Of a DNA stretch of 64,000 nucleotides, positions 60,597-64,000 are shown in pieces. A program made the position numbers and the translations under genes. The stretch comes from Burkholderia cepacia ATCC 25416 (lineage in GTDB: Bacteria; Pseudomonadota; Gammaproteobacteria; Burkholderiales; Burkholderiaceae): the NCBI RefSeq assembly GCF_001411495.1, contig NZ_CP012983.1:496001-560000 (forward strand), written 5' to 3'. The notes below the pieces were generated by a model that saw only the letters and a list, made by a program, of their open reading frames with translations, was not told the DNA's origin and did no database searches. Every line of letters starts with the position of its first letter. Position 1 is the stretch's first letter.

Positions 60597-61334
60597 ATGA
60601 AGGTAACGATTGCATACATCGAAGAACCACCGTTCGGTTGGACGGAAGCGGATGGTAATGCTACGGGTGCTGACGTTGATCTGGCCGATACGGTTCTTCG
60701 GGCGATCGGTGTTACCCGGATCGAGCATCGCCTGACGACATTCAGTGAACTGCTACCCGGCGTTGAAGCAGGTCACTGGGATATGAACGTTCCGCTCTTC
60801 GTTACCCCTGAACGCGCCAATATCGTCGCGTTCAGCGTACCCGTATGGGGGATCGGAGACGGCTTTCTGGTTCGGACTGGAAATCCGAAAGCGCTCAACA
60901 GCTACGTGTCACTCGCCAAACGTCCCGAGGCGCGCCTTGGCGTCATTGCCGGACAGGTGCAACACGAGTCGGCGAGAACGTCAGGCGTAAGTGAGGACCA
61001 GATAGTCATCTTCGAGCAACAGGCCGACGCGATCGAAGCGGTTCTCTCGGGCGCGATCGACGCGTATGCAAGCACAGCCTTGGGAAATCGCATAGTTGCG
61101 TATCGGATCGGAGGCTCAATGCTTGAGGCAGTGGAGCACGAGCCGCAAACGAATGGCACGCAGCAGAAGCTCCCGCTCGGCGCATTCTCGTTTAGCAGAC
61201 GAAACAGCGCTCTGCTCAATGCGGTAAACGGGCAACTTCGTTCATATCTGGGCTCAGAAGAGCATCGCGCTCGTATGGCGAGATTCGGCTTGACAAACAA
61301 TGAAATCGATTCCGCTCTCGCGCATGGGGTGTGA
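60597..61334 (+). CDS. Solute-binding-domain protein without signal peptide
   Basis: 245 residues of the amino-acid-type periplasmic-binding family (SBP_bac_3): PPFGWTEADGNATGADVDLADTVLRAIG and NVPLFVTPERANIVAFSVPV. No signal peptide or lipobox; the chain begins in the first beta strand (MKVTIAYIEEPPFGW). The start follows CGAGGCGCAGCG. Without export it cannot serve an ABC importer in the usual way; it may be a cytoplasmic sensor or an inactive copy. Codon use is less GC-biased than its neighbours, suggesting transfer. Confidence 0.75.
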   Translation: MKVTIAYIEEPPFGWTEADGNATGADVDLADTVLRAIGVTRIEHRLTTFSELLPGVEAGHWDMNVPLFVTPERANIVAFSVPVWGIGDGFLVRTGNPKALNSYVSLAKRPEARLGVIAGQVQHESARTSGVSEDQIVIFEQQADAIEAVLSGAIDAYASTALGNRIVAYRIGGSMLEAVEHEPQTNGTQQKLPLGAFSFSRRNSALLNAVNGQLRSYLGSEEHRARMARFGLTNNEIDSALAHGV

Positions 61335-61488
61335 GACGGGCTTCGGCCACTTTCGGGCCTTCGACTTCGGTGTCTAAACCGTCACCAATCCAGGTCACGA
61401 ACACTTGTTGATGACCGTCGTTGGGAATGCCACACACAATCTCACGTCATCACCGCACGACGATTTGATCAGACTGGAGACATAGCTA

Positions 61489-62490
61489 ATGACCGATCGT
61501 GCTTCCCGCCGTCAGCTCGACCTTCTAGGCTCTCCGCGCTGGCAATGGCTCGATGAACTTCAGCGTATCTGGTATGTGCGCGCCTTAGATTCAGCCGATG
61601 GCTGCTCGCCCGACGAGCTCGCCGATATCTCGGCTCGCCTCAATTTCGTACTGCCAGCCACGCTTGCGGAGTGGTTCGAACTCGTCGGCCACCGCTTAGA
61701 ATCCGTTCAGGACGCCCCCGCGACGCCCCTTACGGTGCGCGTTCAGGATGGCCTAGTAAGCGTCTGGACGGAGAACCAAGCTGTATGGACGCTGCTCGTA
61801 GGCGCCGGAATCGATCCGATGTGCCAGATCGATAGTTCCGATTTCTGCTTTCCAGCTACTCCTTTGAGCCAAGCATTGCACGGGATGACGCTTAGCGACA
61901 CGTTAGTGGGCGCTTGGGGTGGCAATGGTCGTGGACCACTAGGTGACTTGGCGTCATCGGTCGTCGGAGGCGTAATCGAGGACGCTGCCGACGATGAGGT
62001 GGCTCGTGTCCTGAGTGCTTTCCCCCAACTAAAAGTCCCAGGCAATCCGTTCTATAACGTCCCGCCCCATGGGGACGGCACGACGATACTTCGTGATGGG
62101 ATTGGCTTGGAATGGGCGGTGGCTACGGCAGAGGCATTCGAGCACATTGATGCGCTGGTCCCGCTCGAACCTCCCGGCGGCCGCTATCGGGTGAGCCTTG
62201 AGCTCCCTACGGCAGTCGCGCGCCAGGTCGGGCTGATCGGACGTAATGCTATCCCGGATTTTAATGCCATCCATTTGCCCTCTGAACTTGCGAGGCCGGC
62301 GACGGGGAGCGTCAGCCAGCTTTCGGCTTCATTTGAGTGGGAGACCGCGCAGCCCGAAAAATGTATGTCTGCTGTTCGGAACGCGCTGCCCGAGACTGAG
62401 CGAGCGCTGGCCAAGATTACTTACAGACCAGAGCGGATTGCGCACCGGCGAACCGTCGAATCGGATGGAGGTGTTGATGATGAGCGTTGA
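61489..62490 (+). CDS. SMI1/KNR4 (SUKH)-like protein
   Basis: 333 residues, soluble. The N-terminal half has the SUKH look: LPATLAEWFELVGHRL, a ...VQDGLVSVWTENQAVWTLLV stretch and DPMCQIDSS. Such domains are often immunity proteins beside polymorphic toxins. The C-terminal half (about 170-333) is not recognised. No toxin gene is visible next to it. Base composition is less GC-rich than the rest of the window. The stop is shared with a tiny ORF in another frame at 62487. Confidence 0.6.
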   Translation: MTDRASRRQLDLLGSPRWQWLDELQRIWYVRALDSADGCSPDELADISARLNFVLPATLAEWFELVGHRLESVQDAPATPLTVRVQDGLVSVWTENQAVWTLLVGAGIDPMCQIDSSDFCFPATPLSQALHGMTLSDTLVGAWGGNGRGPLGDLASSVVGGVIEDAADDEVARVLSAFPQLKVPGNPFYNVPPHGDGTTILRDGIGLEWAVATAEAFEHIDALVPLEPPGGRYRVSLELPTAVARQVGLIGRNAIPDFNAIHLPSELARPATGSVSQLSASFEWETAQPEKCMSAVRNALPETERALAKITYRPERIAHRRTVESDGGVDDER

Positions 62491-62633
62491 AATCTGCCTT
62501 TCCGCCGGTTGGTAAGCAAGCCACAGCAAACGGTACGTCAGCGTCTGGGACCGCGTTCGACCTGCCGGTCCAGGTGCAGGCGCGCGACGATATGGCGAAG
62601 CCGCGAATGGCTGATTGGGAGAAATTCGACTGA
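62487..62633 (+). CDS. Tiny ORF (48 residues) overlapping the SUKH-like stop
   Basis: A frame from TTG 62487 to TGA 62633 reads like true protein (SAFPPVGKQATANG, then FDLPVQVQARDD and KPRMADWEKF), in contrast to the shadow frames here. It overlaps the SUKH-like stop and has GGAGG at 62467-62471. It may be a genuine small coupled gene or the remains of a larger one reached through a frameshift. Confidence 0.4.
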   Translation: MKSAFPPVGKQATANGTSASGTAFDLPVQVQARDDMAKPRMADWEKFD

Positions 62634-62694
62634 CCGTTACGGGTCGTTCAGAGCCATTCGTGCCCGCGTGCAGGTCTTCATTCCGCCCGACGGC

Positions 62695-63270
62695 TCACGA
62701 CACCCTGCGCCGCATCCCCCGCACCTGCAGCCAGATGGCGGATATCAGGAAATAGAGCGCACCTACTCCCGCGTAACCCGCGATCTTAACGATCGCCGGC
62801 GGCATCGGCGCATGGCTTTGCAAAATGAAGAACAACCCGGCCAACGCCGATTGCGCGCCGCTCAGCACCATCACCCACTGCGCGCCGGCCTGCTTCCAGC
62901 GCCGCACGGCAGTGCCGAGCTGCAGCGCGCCGGACAGAATCGCCCATACGCCGAACACCGCGAGGACCGCGGGCAGGCCCGCATTCAACGCCGGAAATAC
63001 CGCCAGTGTCGTGACGGCGCTGATCGCGACGTTGACCGCCTGCGTGCGGTTTGCCGCCATCCCGCCGCTGCGGGACAGGTCGACGAAATTGGCGAGCGCA
63101 TCCCAGGCCGGATAAACGACCAGCAGGACCGCCGCGCCGGCCGCGCTCCGCCGGCCGACGGAAAACGCCAGCGCGACCCAGATCAGCGAGAACACCGCCC
63201 GGGAAAAGTAGTACCGCTTCAGCCAGTGTTCGTCGGCCAGGGCGTGGAATTCAGGGTAGCGATCAGTCAT
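62695..63270 (-). CDS. Small multipass membrane protein (DUF308-like)
   Basis: 191 residues with about six hydrophobic helices spaced as in HdeD/DUF308-type proteins. AAGGAG upstream of the ATG at 63268-63270 fixes the start; the open frame continues far upstream without sense. No partner genes are adjacent. Function unknown; the family is often linked to acid or general stress, but this is not shown here. Confidence 0.7.
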   Translation of the reverse strand: MTDRYPEFHALADEHWLKRYYFSRAVFSLIWVALAFSVGRRSAAGAAVLLVVYPAWDALANFVDLSRSGGMAANRTQAVNVAISAVTTLAVFPALNAGLPAVLAVFGVWAILSGALQLGTAVRRWKQAGAQWVMVLSGAQSALAGLFFILQSHAPMPPAIVKIAGYAGVGALYFLISAIWLQVRGMRRRVS

Positions 63271-63565
63271 TTGCACTCCTTTTACATCGAAACGTCGTTC
63301 CGGCCGGCACGCAGGATGTCCGCCATGCGGATTCGGATGCGGCGCCGGGACGGATCTCCAGTGCGCCGAGTATCGCAATCGTCCGCGCCTGCCGCCATCG
63401 GTCAGATGTCCGATGGCGAAGTCCGCGGGGCGCTCCGCAGAGATGCGAGCGAACATCGCACCGTGTTGGTCCCGGGGCGCGCCGCCCGACGCGCATGCCC
63501 CTGCACGCCGCGACGCCGTCGCGTATGATCGTTTCCCCGTCCTCGCGAATCTCTCCGCCCATCCG

Positions 63566-64000
63566 ATGCCCGACGCCGAAGCCCGTCACGCCCCGCTGCG
63601 CATAGTCGACGCCGTGCGCGCGCTGGCCTTCATCGGCGATCTCAGCATGGGCCAGCCGACCGACCATTCGCCGCGCACCGGCTGGCTGGCGGCGCAGCTC
63701 GCGCACGCGGCACGATTCGATGCATCGGTGTGCGACACGGCTCGCGAGGTGGCGCTGTTGCGCTGGTCGGGCTGCACGGCGAACGCGGCGGGCTTCGCGC
63801 AGGTATTCGGCGATGACGTCGCGATCCGCGCCGCGATGCTCGAGAGCCGGCCCGCCATGGCTGAAGCGATCGGCAGCGCGGGTGTCGCGCTGATCCCGCT
63901 CGCGCAGATTCATTGCGAAGTCTCGGGCGAGGTGGCGCGAATACTCGGTCTGTCCAGCGCGACGGAAACCGCGCTGCGGCACATTTTCGAAACCTGGGAC
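63566..64000 (+). CDS. HD-domain regulator, N-terminal part (runs off the window)
   Basis: 145 residues before the edge, no stop. Segments such as ALAFIGDLSMGQPTDHSPRTG and VALLRWSGCTANAAGFAQVFGDD resemble the N-terminal region of HD-domain, LuxR-tailed regulators of Burkholderiales. The C-terminal helix-turn-helix would lie past the edge. The start ATG 63566 gives MPDAEARHAPLR; upstream sequence has no better start in frame. Confidence 0.6.
   Translation, partial: MPDAEARHAPLRIVDAVRALAFIGDLSMGQPTDHSPRTGWLAAQLAHAARFDASVCDTAREVALLRWSGCTANAAGFAQVFGDDVAIRAAMLESRPAMAEAIGSAGVALIPLAQIHCEVSGEVARILGLSSATETALRHIFETWD

Noticed and set aside
61216..61437. 73-residue minus-strand frame across the end of the solute-binding gene
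   Set aside because: Part of it reads plausibly (HQQVFVTWIGDGLD), but it overlaps the better-supported plus-strand gene and has no recognised match or ribosome site. Not annotated.

Overview
The window is high-GC DNA whose proteins and operon layouts look like Burkholderia, most likely a Burkholderia cepacia complex member and probably a secondary replicon. This rests on recognised protein families (pyrrolnitrin genes, DUF4148 proteins, RND efflux, Weimberg-type sugar-acid genes), not on any database search. Coding density is high. No rRNA, tRNA, CRISPR array or intact insertion sequence was seen.

Layout. 1-4063: right part of the pyrrolnitrin antifungal cluster (end of prnA, then prnB, prnC, prnD). 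4345-13790: an OmpR-type two-component system and a complete RND efflux operon, each divergent from a small exported DUF4148 gene. Both divergent promoters carry the same type of GATTACA-N4-TGTAATC palindrome, which suggests one regulon. 13805-14371: a small exported protein and a decayed MFS transporter fragment. 14606-19277: a YtfQRT-YjfF-type sugar ABC transporter. 19387-29128: a xylose locus (xylR-galM divergent from xylA-xylB-xylF-xylG-xylH and a small helical protein).

29689-36563: an NtrB/NtrC-type two-component system next to a sigma-54 promoter with two strong upstream palindromes. These precede two related proteins, each with a duplicated beta-rich domain, then an MFS transporter and an ArsB/IT-superfamily permease. 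I regard this as the best candidate for an undescribed system here. 36600-38705: TonB-dependent siderophore receptor behind a Fur-like palindrome. 39062-49580: a FadR-type regulator divergent from a sugar ABC transporter and five enzymes that together fit L-galactose catabolism through L-galactonate, D-tagaturonate and D-altronate to 2-keto-3-deoxygluconate.

49453-52305: two divergent chemoreceptors, one lacking its sensor domain. 52492-58354: a sugar-acid module (FAH-family dehydratase, IlvD/EDD-family dehydratase, LacI regulator, MFS transporter) with repeated GATGTTACCGGTAACATC-like operators. 58419-60402: an aminotransferase divergent from a GntR regulator. 60597-62633: a patch with less GC-biased codon use (a solute-binding domain without signal peptide, a SUKH/SMI1-like protein, a tiny coupled ORF), probably acquired. 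62695-64000: a small membrane protein and the start of an HD-domain regulator cut by the window edge.

Overall this is an accessory metabolic region: antifungal synthesis, drug/metal efflux, and at least four sugar-uptake or sugar-oxidation modules, each with its own local regulator.
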